NCBI RefSeq assembly: GCF_002964605.1
Contig: NZ_PQDH01000002.1
Span: 372,001-436,000, forward strand
Length of the DNA stretch: 64,000 nt
Source: Vallitalea okinawensis
Lineage (GTDB): Bacteria > Bacillota > Clostridia > Lachnospirales > PQDH01
Reading direction: 5' to 3'
A model generated the notes under the pieces. That model saw only the letters and a program-made list of their open reading frames with translations. It was not told the origin of the DNA and searched no databases. This document shows positions 25,318 through 33,347 of this stretch, piece after piece (the first letter of the stretch is position 1; every line of letters begins with the position of its first letter). A program made the position numbers and the translations under genes.

Positions 25318-25380
25318 TTAATAATCCGTAACAAAGCTCGTCATCTTATGTTTATCATGAAGAACTTTCACGTTAAACAT
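25318..25380 (-). CDS. Possible 20-residue peptide with strong RBS
   Basis: ATG at 25380 is preceded by TTAAGGAGATAGC, an excellent ribosome binding site. The product would be MFNVKVLHDKHKMTSFVTDY. No homologue is recognised. The good start signal with a very short frame is what makes it notable. Confidence 0.3.
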   Translation of the reverse strand: MFNVKVLHDKHKMTSFVTDY

Positions 25381-25472
25381 GCTATCTCCTTAAAAAGTGA
25401 ATTATACAAATGGTCAATACAGTTATAGAATTATGTCGTATTATTCACAATCATATTGAAGCTTCTCAGTTG

Positions 25473-25523
25473 CTACACAGCAAATATCGCAGAATACATT
25501 ATCCAATACACAGCTGTCTTCAA
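25473..25523 (-). CDS. Possible 16-residue hydrophobic peptide with strong RBS
   Basis: TTG at 25523 follows AAAGGAGG by 9 nt. The product, MKTAVYWIMYSAIFAV, is hydrophobic after one lysine, as in small membrane or signalling peptides. An earlier ATG frame (MKGGLSN) overlaps it, which could indicate coupled translation. Confidence 0.3.
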   Translation of the reverse strand: MKTAVYWIMYSAIFAV

Positions 25524-25807
25524 TTGCTTAGACCTCCTTTCATCACTTTAATGAATTCACCTCCATTTAAACTTCAAAACCACGGAAATGGTCTTTGTTG
25601 AAAATCATTAATAGACTAATAACACATTTTATCCTTAATTCCATTAATAGGTATTTACATTTTTCAATTGAAGTATAGAGAAGTAATTTATTCATTTTCA
25701 CAATATTATATCAATTAGCTAACATGTTTTTGTCTTTTATTTCACGAGATCCCTATTATTTATTGCTGATCTCCAAGGATTTATTATTTTTCGATCATTT
25801 TACAATA

Positions 25808-25828
25808 GTGTTACTATTATGATAACAC
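25808..25828. promoter_or_regulatory. Palindrome GTGTTA-N9-TAACAC
   Basis: Perfect 6-bp arms around a 9-bp centre, overlapping a possible -10 region of a minus-strand promoter. Possible operator; the regulator is unknown. Confidence 0.35.
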
Positions 25829-25945
25829 AATTACAGAAACTTTCAATAGTCAGAATTTTTACAACCTCTAAATTCCTTTACTATTTTTAAATTATTCCAT
25901 TTCAGTTTTAGATTTAAATACCAGGTCTCTTGCCTTAAACTTCAT

Positions 25946-27265
25946 CTAATTTATTGAAATATGCTCCTTTTCATCTTTATATTCCCCTAATTCCTCCAGT
26001 TTATTTAATTTAATTTCTTGCACTTCACCAGTACTCATATCTTTGACATTAACTTTCCCACTTTTTATTTCATTATCACCGATAACCATAACATATGGAA
26101 TTTGTTCTTTGTTGGCATAACTAAGAGCCTTCTTTACTTTTCTACCAGTCATATCTATATCAACTCTTAATCCTAAATTCCTTAAATCTTTCACAACTTT
26201 TAGGCACTCTACATTTGTTCCCATGGGTATAACATAAACCTCAATATAAGGATCTTTCTTAATTTGATTCTTTAATTTTAACGCTTCATAAATTACATCT
26301 AGACCAAATGTCATACCTACTGCTGGATATTCATTACCGTTATCAAGAAAAGTTCCAATAATCTTATCATATCGCCCCCCTGCCCCTATGCTGGATGAAA
26401 TACTACCATCTTCTAGAAATACCTCCCATACAGTACCGGTATATATTTCAAGACCTCTAGCTAGACTGGGAGTGAATCTAACAAATTCTCTCAAATCAAG
26501 AGCATCTAAGTATTGATTTAGCTCTTTTAATTCTGTTATTCCTTCTATTATACTGTCATCGTTGATTGTCTTAAGTTCAATCAATAACTGTTTAGGGTCC
26601 ATTCTCAGATACTTCAATAATCGGTCGACATATTCTTTAATTATTCCTTTATTCTCTAACTCATTGCATACACTTTCTTCACCTATTTTTTCAATCTTAT
26701 CTATGGTTAATATAACATCATTAAACTGCTCCTTTCGTATACCAGCTAACTGTATAATCCCAGATAAGACGTTCCGATTATTATAAGAAATGTATACATC
26801 AAGATCAAGGGCGTCATATATTTCTTTAGTCATGGATATGAGTTCTGCTTCAGCCATGACCGATTTCACACCAACTATATCAACATCACATTGGATAAAC
26901 TCCCTGTTTCGCCCTATCTTCACAGGTCCATCTCTATACACTTTACCAATCTCAAAACGTTTAAAAGGCATTCTCAATTGGGGATTCATACCGATTACTC
27001 GAGTGAATGGGACTGTTAAATCGTAACGAAGACCTAGCTCACGCTGTCCTTGATCACTCAATTGATAGACTTCTTTCAATATCTCTGATCCTCCAGCATA
27101 CTTCCATGACAAAACGTCAAAATAACTTATAATTGGCGTTTCTAAAGGTTGATAACCATACTTCTCAAATACATCTTGTAATTGTCTTATTATTCTCTGT
27201 CTAACTCTTTGATCCTCTGGCATGTAATCATAGGTTCCTTTTACATTTTTAAGCTCTAAACTCAT
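25946..27265 (-). CDS. hisS: Histidyl-tRNA synthetase
   Basis: 439 residues, class II synthetase. Motif 2 (FEIGKVYRDGPVKIGRNREF, within a longer match), the histidine-binding motif RGLEIYTGTVWE, and GAGGRYDKI (motif 3 region) are all present; the anticodon-binding domain fills about 330-420. It charges tRNA-His. Motif LRYDLTVPFTR is the form typical of archaeal/eukaryal HisRS; most bacterial enzymes have LRPEGT here, so this may be a second, laterally acquired copy. ATG follows GGAGG. It lies behind a promoter, a His-rich leader peptide and a terminator that together read as an attenuator (27351-27575). Confidence 0.93.
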   Translation of the reverse strand: MSLELKNVKGTYDYMPEDQRVRQRIIRQLQDVFEKYGYQPLETPIISYFDVLSWKYAGGSEILKEVYQLSDQGQRELGLRYDLTVPFTRVIGMNPQLRMPFKRFEIGKVYRDGPVKIGRNREFIQCDVDIVGVKSVMAEAELISMTKEIYDALDLDVYISYNNRNVLSGIIQLAGIRKEQFNDVILTIDKIEKIGEESVCNELENKGIIKEYVDRLLKYLRMDPKQLLIELKTINDDSIIEGITELKELNQYLDALDLREFVRFTPSLARGLEIYTGTVWEVFLEDGSISSSIGAGGRYDKIIGTFLDNGNEYPAVGMTFGLDVIYEALKLKNQIKKDPYIEVYVIPMGTNVECLKVVKDLRNLGLRVDIDMTGRKVKKALSYANKEQIPYVMVIGDNEIKSGKVNVKDMSTGEVQEIKLNKLEELGEYKDEKEHISIN

Positions 27266-27350
27266 ACAATGACCTCCAAATTTATATTTTTGCTTCGGTT
27301 ATAAATAACAAAGCACTATAAGTGGATGATGAAGATATAATTCTTCATAC

Positions 27351-27473
27351 AAAAAAACACCATCCAGGTTGAATTTTCATACCTGAATGGTGTTTTGCTC
27401 TATCTTCAACACCTCAGGCACAAACACGAATAGCGCTTGTGCCTAAGGCTAAATGACCTTACTTACAAGCGCT
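27351..27473 (-). promoter_or_regulatory. Histidine attenuator: alternative hairpins and terminator before hisS
   Basis: Five segments are seen in the minus-strand RNA. A (27465-27473, AGCGCTTGT) lies in the last leader codons; B (27432-27448) pairs with A (9 bp) or with C (27408-27424, about 12 bp). C also pairs with D (27381-27394; GGTGTT/AACACC plus CCTGA/TCAGG). D pairs with E (27356-27369) in a 14-bp stem followed by at least five T: the terminator. Ribosomes reaching the leader stop codon would mask A, allowing B-C and then terminator D-E. Stalling at the upstream His codons would leave A-B and C-D, giving readthrough. The mechanism is inferred. Confidence 0.75.
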
Positions 27474-27522
27474 GTTTATGACGGTGATGAAGTTGTTGTA
27501 TTGCTATTAATGTAGTAAACAT
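27463..27522 (-). CDS. His leader peptide of the hisS attenuator
   Basis: A 19-codon ORF, MFTTLIAIQQLHHRHKQRL, with three histidines in four residues (HHRH) close to its stop codon. ATG 27522 follows AAGGGTGA by 5 nt and lies only about 18 nt after the predicted transcription start. The last three codons overlap hairpin segment A. Position, composition and spacing are those of an amino-acid leader peptide such as hisL of enterobacteria, although the sequence is unrelated. Confidence 0.75.
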   Translation of the reverse strand: MFTTLIAIQQLHHRHKQRL

Positions 27523-27546
27523 ATTAATCACCCTTAAAGTTTTGTT

Positions 27547-27575
27547 CATTATAATTCAATCAAAATTAAATGTCA
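27547..27575 (-). promoter_or_regulatory. Consensus promoter of the hisL-hisS transcript
   Basis: TTGACA (27570-27575) and TATAAT (27547-27552) are separated by exactly 17 bp on the minus strand. Both hexamers match the housekeeping consensus perfectly, predicting a strong promoter starting near 27540, as expected for an attenuated operon. Confidence 0.85.
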
Positions 27576-27624
27576 AGAAATTTCTTAGATAATTAGTAAT
27601 TATTATTGTTTAATACGATTTCTT

Positions 27625-27810
27625 GTGCTACCATATAAATATGAAAATAATGACATTTATAAGGAGTTTCTTGCGAAATACTCTTCGACACTTTATGAGT
27701 CGCATGGTGCTATTATGAAAGAATACGTAACTATTCCAGATGAATTATTACAAAACACAAAAGAACTCCGGAATTACTTAGATATATGTTCTGTTTATAT
27801 AAAACACTAA
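27625..27810 (+). pseudogene. Fragment resembling the C-terminal part of a TfoX/Sxy-type protein
   Basis: An open frame of 61 codons from GTG has no ribosome binding site. The end, with ESHGAIMKEYVTIPDELLQN and ELRNYLD, resembles the last part of TfoX N-terminal-domain or similar small proteins, where YVxIPDxLL-LRxYL elements close the fold. The start of such a protein is missing. It is probably a remnant; a short real gene starting at the internal ATG cannot be ruled out. Confidence 0.35.
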
Positions 27811-27888
27811 ACCTAAAGTATCAAAAAAGAAAAGTAATTAATTAACTTTACTCTTTAACAACATGGTCAATAAACTAGGAGAGAGAAA

Positions 27889-29019
27889 ATGAACAAATAT
27901 TTTAAACCTTATTTAGCACTCATTAATATTATCGGATTTGCAACTATCATATTTTCGAGTTTAACTTATCCATTAGTCATTAATGGGCTATGGGTAATAC
28001 TATTCTGTTTTTCTGTCATAGCAGAATTTACAAGCATTCAATATAGCTCAAATAAACATATTTCTCTTGTAGCACCATTAAGTATTGTCTCTTTGTTTTT
28101 TTTAAACCTAACTTCAACATTATTTTTAATCGTAACTACTCATATAGCAATCAATATTATCGGAAAATACTATCATAAGACTGTTGATAAATTCATCAAT
28201 GATAAATTTCTTTTTAATATGTTTTGTATTGGTATTAGTACAAATTGTGCCTATTTGATTTATCAACTGGATTTTAATTTATTTCAAATATATAGCTTTT
28301 ACATAACCCTTCTCCTTATGGTTATCGTACATAGTCTTGTAAATTATTTATTAGTCAGTATTGTGGTTTATTTATATACTGGAAATACAACTGAATCGAA
28401 TTTTGATTTAAAACAAGTTCTATTTAGTTTTTATTATTTTTTTATGACTTCATTATTCCTTATTATTGCTCATAAAGATTACTCTTATTTTGGTTTATTC
28501 GCAGTATATATCTTTCTGATACCTTTCCAAACCAAAATGTTAACATATATCAGTGGTAAGGAATTACACGATAATTTAAATACAGATCAATTAACCAAAG
28601 CTTATAACAGGTATTGTTTAGACAAGATAATGACAGATAAAATTAATGAAAAAATACCTTTTACTATTTTGTTCTTAGATTTTGATAAATTCAAATATAT
28701 CAATGATACATACGGGCATTTAGTTGGCGATCAAATTCTGGTTCACTTTGTACAACTAATTAATCATCACGTTAAAGGATCTTATAAACTCTTTCGCTAT
28801 GGAGGAGACGAGTTTTGTATCATACTTAATAATCCTAGTGACAAAGAGCTTATTATTCATCAACTTGAAGAACTAAAAGACCAATACAAAATGACTTATG
28901 AAAACGAAGTGATTACCTATGGTTTTACGATTGGTGATTATACTTATAATGGTGAGAAAGATGTAAAACCATATCACATATTAGAACATGTAGACAAGTT
29001 AATGTACGAAAAAAAGTAA
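27889..29019 (+). CDS. Membrane diguanylate cyclase (GGDEF)
   Basis: 376 residues. The first 210 residues form about seven membrane segments without a recognised sensor domain. The GGDEF domain (about 225-376) has FRYGGDEF intact and the metal-binding aspartate in FLDFDKFKYIND, so it should make c-di-GMP from two GTP. The product-inhibition RxxD site five residues before the GGDEF motif is absent. ATG follows TAGGAGAG. It is monocistronic with a strong terminator. The signal sensed is unknown. Confidence 0.9.
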   Translation: MNKYFKPYLALINIIGFATIIFSSLTYPLVINGLWVILFCFSVIAEFTSIQYSSNKHISLVAPLSIVSLFFLNLTSTLFLIVTTHIAINIIGKYYHKTVDKFINDKFLFNMFCIGISTNCAYLIYQLDFNLFQIYSFYITLLLMVIVHSLVNYLLVSIVVYLYTGNTTESNFDLKQVLFSFYYFFMTSLFLIIAHKDYSYFGLFAVYIFLIPFQTKMLTYISGKELHDNLNTDQLTKAYNRYCLDKIMTDKINEKIPFTILFLDFDKFKYINDTYGHLVGDQILVHFVQLINHHVKGSYKLFRYGGDEFCIILNNPSDKELIIHQLEELKDQYKMTYENEVITYGFTIGDYTYNGEKDVKPYHILEHVDKLMYEKK

Positions 29020-29023
29020 ATAT

Positions 29024-29070
29024 AGGACAAAAAAAAGGAAAGAAGCTATCTTCTCTCCTTTTTTTGTCCT
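29024..29070. terminator. Bidirectional terminator between GGDEF and GNAT genes
   Basis: AGGACAAAAAAAGGA pairs with TCCTTTTTTTGTCCT, with AGAAG/CTTCT inside. The long A and T runs give a T-tract in both directions. Confidence 0.85.
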
Positions 29071-29078
29071 ACCATCTA

Positions 29079-29639
29079 CTATAGTAATTCTGAGTTTGTA
29101 CTCAATCCATATATAACCATATCCATGGGTTCCCCGCTAAAAGTTTCCTTTTCTTCAAAGTCAGCTATTTTTTTAAACTGACTTCTTACCAAAAGAGCAA
29201 TGGATTTCATATTGTTTCTATTGGTGTATGCTTCTATTTCTAGAAGTCCCATAGTATTAAAACCATAATCAATCACTTTCTTCAATGCTTCAGACATAAT
29301 CCCTTTACCGATATTGCCCGGGAAAAGTCCATATCCTAACTCAGCTTTAGAATTTTTTTCAGAAATATTCCAAATCGAGATAGTACCTAATATAATGTTT
29401 GTTTGAGGATCAGCAATTGCCCATATAATCCATTGATTCTCCTTCACCCCCTTATTCATCTTAGTAATATACTTTCTAGCCTCATCAATTTCTGTATAGA
29501 TCTGCATATCCACATAAGGAAAATTATCTTTATCAGACTGATAATTGTAAATAAGTTGAGCATCTTCTTCAATAATTTGCCTTAGTAATATTCTATTAGA
29601 TCTTAGTATTGGAAAAGGAGTAAAGTTCAGTTCTTTCAT
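29079..29639 (-). CDS. GNAT acetyltransferase, RimJ/RimL type
   Basis: 186 residues. The N-terminus (SNRILLRQIIEEDAQLIYNY) and the acetyl-CoA segment ELGYGLFPGNIGKGIMSEAL are typical of the RimJ/RimL branch, which acetylates protein N-termini or small amines. VIDYGFNTMGLLEIEAYTNRNN follows as the usual core strand-helix pair. Substrate unknown. ATG follows GAGGCTGAGG. Monocistronic and convergent with the GGDEF gene. Confidence 0.85.
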   Translation of the reverse strand: MKELNFTPFPILRSNRILLRQIIEEDAQLIYNYQSDKDNFPYVDMQIYTEIDEARKYITKMNKGVKENQWIIWAIADPQTNIILGTISIWNISEKNSKAELGYGLFPGNIGKGIMSEALKKVIDYGFNTMGLLEIEAYTNRNNMKSIALLVRSQFKKIADFEEKETFSGEPMDMVIYGLSTNSELL

Positions 29640-29792
29640 ACCTCAGCCTCCTAATTAGAAATATTATTTTTATTATAACATTCAATTAAGGGTATATGCA
29701 CTAGTTTAGTGCTCCATCTCCCTATAACCACTTATCTCTATGGTTTCCACATGATCTCGCTTTAAGTATAAAAACGCGATCTAACATTTTAT

Positions 29793-31655
29793 CTATGAAT
29801 GTGACTCACCACTGTCAGCAAAAGACTTCGGGATATTGATAATTGCCTTAAAAAGATCTCCATCAATATCAACTCTAAATTGCCCACCTTGAAGTTCTGT
29901 TAAACTCTGAGCAATACTTAAGCCTAATCCACTACCTTCACTGCTTCTAGCTTCATCGCCACGCTTAAATCTTACCATCAATTCATCAACAGGAATATTT
30001 AAAGCATGATTTGAGATATTTTTCATTACAATGGTTACATCATCCTGATCTTCTATGATGTCTAAATAGACTCTGGAACCAGTCATAGCATATTTAAAAA
30101 TATTTGATAAAAGATTTTCCATAACACGCCATAATAATCGTCCATCAGCTTGCACATAACAAGGAGTCTCTTCTCTATTAAGTTTAAATATTAAACCCTT
30201 TTCTTCTATAACATGATTTAACTCCCCTAAACCTTGTTTTATTAAAGCTATAACATCAATTTTTTCTAAATGGACTGGAATATTGCCACTTGATGCTTTT
30301 GATGCTTCGAAGAGATCATCTGTTAGCACTTTTAAGCGATTTGCCTTTTGTTCAAGAATTTCAACATAGTCATTAGCCTTCTCTGACTTCTCCTCTTTCT
30401 TGAGTAAGTCCACATAGGTAATGATAGATGTAAGAGGGGTTCGGATATCATGAGAAACATTGGTAATTAACTCAGATTTTAAGCGTTCGCTTTTTATCTC
30501 ATTTTCAACTGCTTCTTGTAGACCACAGCTTATTTCATTAACTTCATTAGCTAGCTTACTTAACTCACCATTGGTTTCTAATATAACCTTATGGCTCAAC
30601 TCACCTTTTCTCACTTTCTCCATACCTGATTTAAGACTATGGAAATCTTTCACTTGTTTAAGCAGAAGCCACATGACCACCAAGAACGCTAAAGGAGCAA
30701 GAAGTGGTAAAACAACACATAGTATTGTATAACCTAGTATGATGATGGTGAGTTTTACCCCTAAATTACCATTGCTGTACATCTCTATCATAACTTCTTT
30801 TAGCCACCTAAATACTTTATAAATTAAGGAATGCTTAAGGAATTCTCCCATTGATAAATCTTTGGTCATGGTAAACAATAGTGGAAAACCTATTAGAGCT
30901 GCTCCCCCTGTAGCAAGAATAGCTCTCATATTAGGATCGTAATAATACCTGCCGTAAATTTCCATCATAAGAAATACCCATGCAAGGATAATTGAGCCCC
31001 CAAGCATTAAAGAAATATCCGTATAAATCCCTCTCTTAGCATCTTGCCTTTTACCTTTTCGCCATGCAGAAACAGCCAAAATAATAAAACCAATTATAAA
31101 TCCAGCTAAATATACCAATGTTTCCTTTGCAATATTAAGAACAACTGCTCTTTCACTACTCCACTTATCAGCTATTGGTTGTGTATATTCCTCTCCTATA
31201 GCCATGTAGATATGCCCGTCCATTCCATATTGAAGGCTCTCCATGAACCATGTCTCATTATGGTTATTTAACTTAACAGGATAGACCGTCATATCGTTGT
31301 TATCTACAATAATATGAACTGGATATTCTTTAAAGTAGTTTTTATTATTTCCTTCACCAACCACGAAGGTTTTATTCCCCTTTGAAGCTGAGAAATATAA
31401 TCCTTCTTCCTTACTTAGTCGTGAATAAATAGTGTTTTGGAGTTCCTTATCATCTGTCGTCAGCATATTATGTATACTCTCCAAGGTATCACTTAATTCG
31501 TTATAAAGGATCTGACTTCCATAAAAATCGTTCTCACTAAGTAGATACAGTGAATGACGATTTGTACTATAAAAGTTTGCTGCTGTTACTATACCAGCTG
31601 TAAAACTACTTATAACCACTATAAACATAATAAGATAAATAAATTTATGACTCAT
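29793..31655 (-). CDS. Membrane sensor histidine kinase
   Basis: About 620 residues. An N-terminal membrane segment is followed by an extracellular domain of about 150 residues, four to six further membrane segments, a linker, HisKA with phospho-accepting histidine in NVSHDIRTPLTS (about residue 405), and an HATPase with SSEGSGLGLSIAQ. It autophosphorylates and passes phosphate to the regulator encoded upstream. ATG 31655 overlaps the regulator stop (ATGAGTCATAA), so the two are coupled. The extracellular domain and multi-pass region are not a recognised sensor type. Confidence 0.9.
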   Translation of the reverse strand: MSHKFIYLIMFIVVISSFTAGIVTAANFYSTNRHSLYLLSENDFYGSQILYNELSDTLESIHNMLTTDDKELQNTIYSRLSKEEGLYFSASKGNKTFVVGEGNNKNYFKEYPVHIIVDNNDMTVYPVKLNNHNETWFMESLQYGMDGHIYMAIGEEYTQPIADKWSSERAVVLNIAKETLVYLAGFIIGFIILAVSAWRKGKRQDAKRGIYTDISLMLGGSIILAWVFLMMEIYGRYYYDPNMRAILATGGAALIGFPLLFTMTKDLSMGEFLKHSLIYKVFRWLKEVMIEMYSNGNLGVKLTIIILGYTILCVVLPLLAPLAFLVVMWLLLKQVKDFHSLKSGMEKVRKGELSHKVILETNGELSKLANEVNEISCGLQEAVENEIKSERLKSELITNVSHDIRTPLTSIITYVDLLKKEEKSEKANDYVEILEQKANRLKVLTDDLFEASKASSGNIPVHLEKIDVIALIKQGLGELNHVIEEKGLIFKLNREETPCYVQADGRLLWRVMENLLSNIFKYAMTGSRVYLDIIEDQDDVTIVMKNISNHALNIPVDELMVRFKRGDEARSSEGSGLGLSIAQSLTELQGGQFRVDIDGDLFKAIINIPKSFADSGESHS

Positions 31656-32337
31656 ATTTTTCAATTTTGTAACCAATGCCCCACACCACCTTTAAATATT
31701 TAGGTTCCTTTGGATTAATTTCTATCTTCTCACGAATATGACGTATATGTACCGCCACAGTATTTTCTGGATTAATTGCTTCCTCTCCCCATACTTGATT
31801 ATAAATTTGGTCAATGGAGTAAACACGGCCAGCATTCTTAATTAAAAAACTAAGAATTCCATATTGTACAGGGGTTAGTTGTACAACTTCACCATCGACG
31901 GTGACTTGTTTACTGGAATCATCTACATAAAGACCTCCTGTACAGTACACATTTTGCTTAATTTCCATACACCCCAATGACGTATAACGTCTTAACTGTG
32001 ATTTAACCCTTGCAATTAGTTCTAATGGATTAAATGGTTTCGTCACATAATCATCAGCACCCATGTTTAACCCTATGATCTTATCAGTATCCTCTGTTTT
32101 TGCAGAAAGCATAATAACTGGGATATTCGCTTTCTCACGTATCTTCATAGTCGTTCTTAAGCCGTCCATATTTGGCATCATTATATCCATAATAATTAAA
32201 TGTACTTTATACTCTCTCATAATATTTAATGCTTGTATACCATCATAAGCTTTTAATACATTATATCCTTCATTAATCATATATACTTCTATTGCATCAA
32301 CAATAGCTTGATCATCATCGCAAATCAATATATTCAT
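31645..32337 (-). CDS. OmpR/PhoB family response regulator
   Basis: 230 residues. Receiver domain with phospho-accepting aspartate in IIMDIMMPNMDG (about 51), conserved lysine in VTKPF, and a C-terminal winged helix (IDQIYNQVWGEEA, then TVAVHIRHIREKIE). ATG follows GGGGGATACATC. First gene of a two-gene operon. The divergent region in front carries four TCTTAA direct repeats (32424-32463), a probable binding site for this or a related regulator. Confidence 0.93.
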   Translation of the reverse strand: MNILICDDDQAIVDAIEVYMINEGYNVLKAYDGIQALNIMREYKVHLIIMDIMMPNMDGLRTTMKIREKANIPVIMLSAKTEDTDKIIGLNMGADDYVTKPFNPLELIARVKSQLRRYTSLGCMEIKQNVYCTGGLYVDDSSKQVTVDGEVVQLTPVQYGILSFLIKNAGRVYSIDQIYNQVWGEEAINPENTVAVHIRHIREKIEINPKEPKYLKVVWGIGYKIEKYES

Positions 32338-32423
32338 GATGTATCCCCCTGTTTTGGTAATAAATTTCTCCTCATATTATATCACCTCAATCTCTTTCTT
32401 CATATAGAATTATAATGGATAAA

Positions 32424-32463
32424 TCTTAAGACTTTCTTAATGAAAATCTTAGGATATTCTTAA
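32424..32463. promoter_or_regulatory. Four phased TCTTAA/TCTTAG direct repeats
   Basis: TCTTAA at 32424, 32435 and 32458 and TCTTAG at 32447 are spaced 11, 12 and 11 bp, about one helical turn. They lie between the divergent response regulator and HAD genes. OmpR-family regulators bind such tandem half-sites. Confidence 0.55.
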
Positions 32464-32547
32464 AAAAAGGGAAAAGCTAAGGGACATAAATATTGTTTGT
32501 AGGATTTAAGTATGATAGAATGGATGTAATTTACGAGGAGGTATGCT

Positions 32548-33270
32548 ATGAACTCAAAAATAAATACTATTATTTTCGATTTAGACGGCACATTATTACC
32601 AATGGATGCTGAGTTATTCATGAGCATTTATTTTGATGAAATGGGTAAGCATTTTGCCGATTTAATAGATCCACGAGAACTTATTAACCACGTTTGGTCA
32701 TCAACGAAAGCAATGATAACAAACCTTGATCATAAAACAAATGAAGAAGTTTTTATGGCTGATTTTGAGAAAAGAATTAATGGTGACTTAAACATATACA
32801 CACAAAGATTTGATAAATTTTACGATACATTATTTAGTAAGACTAGACAAGCCGTTTCCGAAAATGATTTTATTAAAAAAAGTATTCAATTATTAACAGA
32901 AAAGGGCTATACACTTGCTATTGCAACTAATCCCTTGTTTCCTAAAAAGGCAATTTTGCAAAGAATTGAATGGGCAGGACTTGAAGCCAGTGACTTTTCT
33001 TATATAACTCACTATGAAAACAACCACTATTGTAAACCCCAAATTCAATTCTATGAAGAAGTATTACAAGACACCAATAAATCTGCTGATCAATGTATGA
33101 TGGTCGGGAATGATGTAAGAGAAGACTTAATTGCAGGGAATATCGGCATAAAAACTTTTTTAATTAAAGACCATATGATTCATAATGGCGAGGATCACAT
33201 TGTATCTGACTATATTGGTGAATACCAAGACTTCTATAAGTTTGTTATTAATTTGCCAAAGCTAAATTAA
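32548..33270 (+). CDS. HAD family phosphatase
   Basis: 240 residues. Motif I is FDLDGTLL (nucleophile Asp), motif II IATNP, the lysine lies in NHYCKPQIQFYEE, and motif IV is VGNDVREDLIAG. Together with the helical cap at 15-100 these define a subfamily I HAD hydrolase similar to YjjG/phosphoglycolate phosphatases. It dephosphorylates a small metabolite not deducible from sequence. ATG follows GAGGAGG. It is divergent from the two-component operon and might belong to its regulon, given the shared repeats. Confidence 0.88.
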   Translation: MNSKINTIIFDLDGTLLPMDAELFMSIYFDEMGKHFADLIDPRELINHVWSSTKAMITNLDHKTNEEVFMADFEKRINGDLNIYTQRFDKFYDTLFSKTRQAVSENDFIKKSIQLLTEKGYTLAIATNPLFPKKAILQRIEWAGLEASDFSYITHYENNHYCKPQIQFYEEVLQDTNKSADQCMMVGNDVREDLIAGNIGIKTFLIKDHMIHNGEDHIVSDYIGEYQDFYKFVINLPKLN

Positions 33271-33283
33271 TTCGTCCAAATTT

Positions 33284-33339
33284 AAAAGCAGACCTCCCTT
33301 TAATGATTGTTATAGACATCAAGGTGATGGTCTGCTTTT
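33284..33339. terminator. Bidirectional terminator
   Basis: AAAAGCAGACC pairs with GGTCTGCTTTT around a 34-nt loop with weak internal pairing. It serves the convergent HAD and PNP genes. Confidence 0.65.
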
Positions 33340-33347
33340 ATCTTACA

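Larger units (their letters stand above)
25199..25945. other. About 750 bp without a recognisable gene
   Basis: The stretch between the DUF4914 promoter and the hisS stop codon is very AT-rich. Plus-strand frames of about 60 codons exist but lack ribosome binding sites and look random. On the minus strand two tiny ORFs have strong binding sites (25318-25380 and 25473-25523). A possible promoter (TTGAAA near 25843-25848, CATAAT about 18 bp on) and a palindrome at 25808-25828 lie upstream of them. It may be a decayed gene or a locus for small peptides. Confidence 0.4.

Noticed and set aside
25240-25601. Plus-strand frames of about 60 codons in the gap before hisS
   Set aside because: No ribosome binding sites, no recognisable protein features, and they lie opposite better minus-strand signals.
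27266-27600. T-box leader before hisS
   Set aside because: The conserved T-box sequence (UGGN-bearing side bulge, GGGUGGUACC-like) and AG-bulge/specifier features are absent; the leader-peptide model explains all elements.
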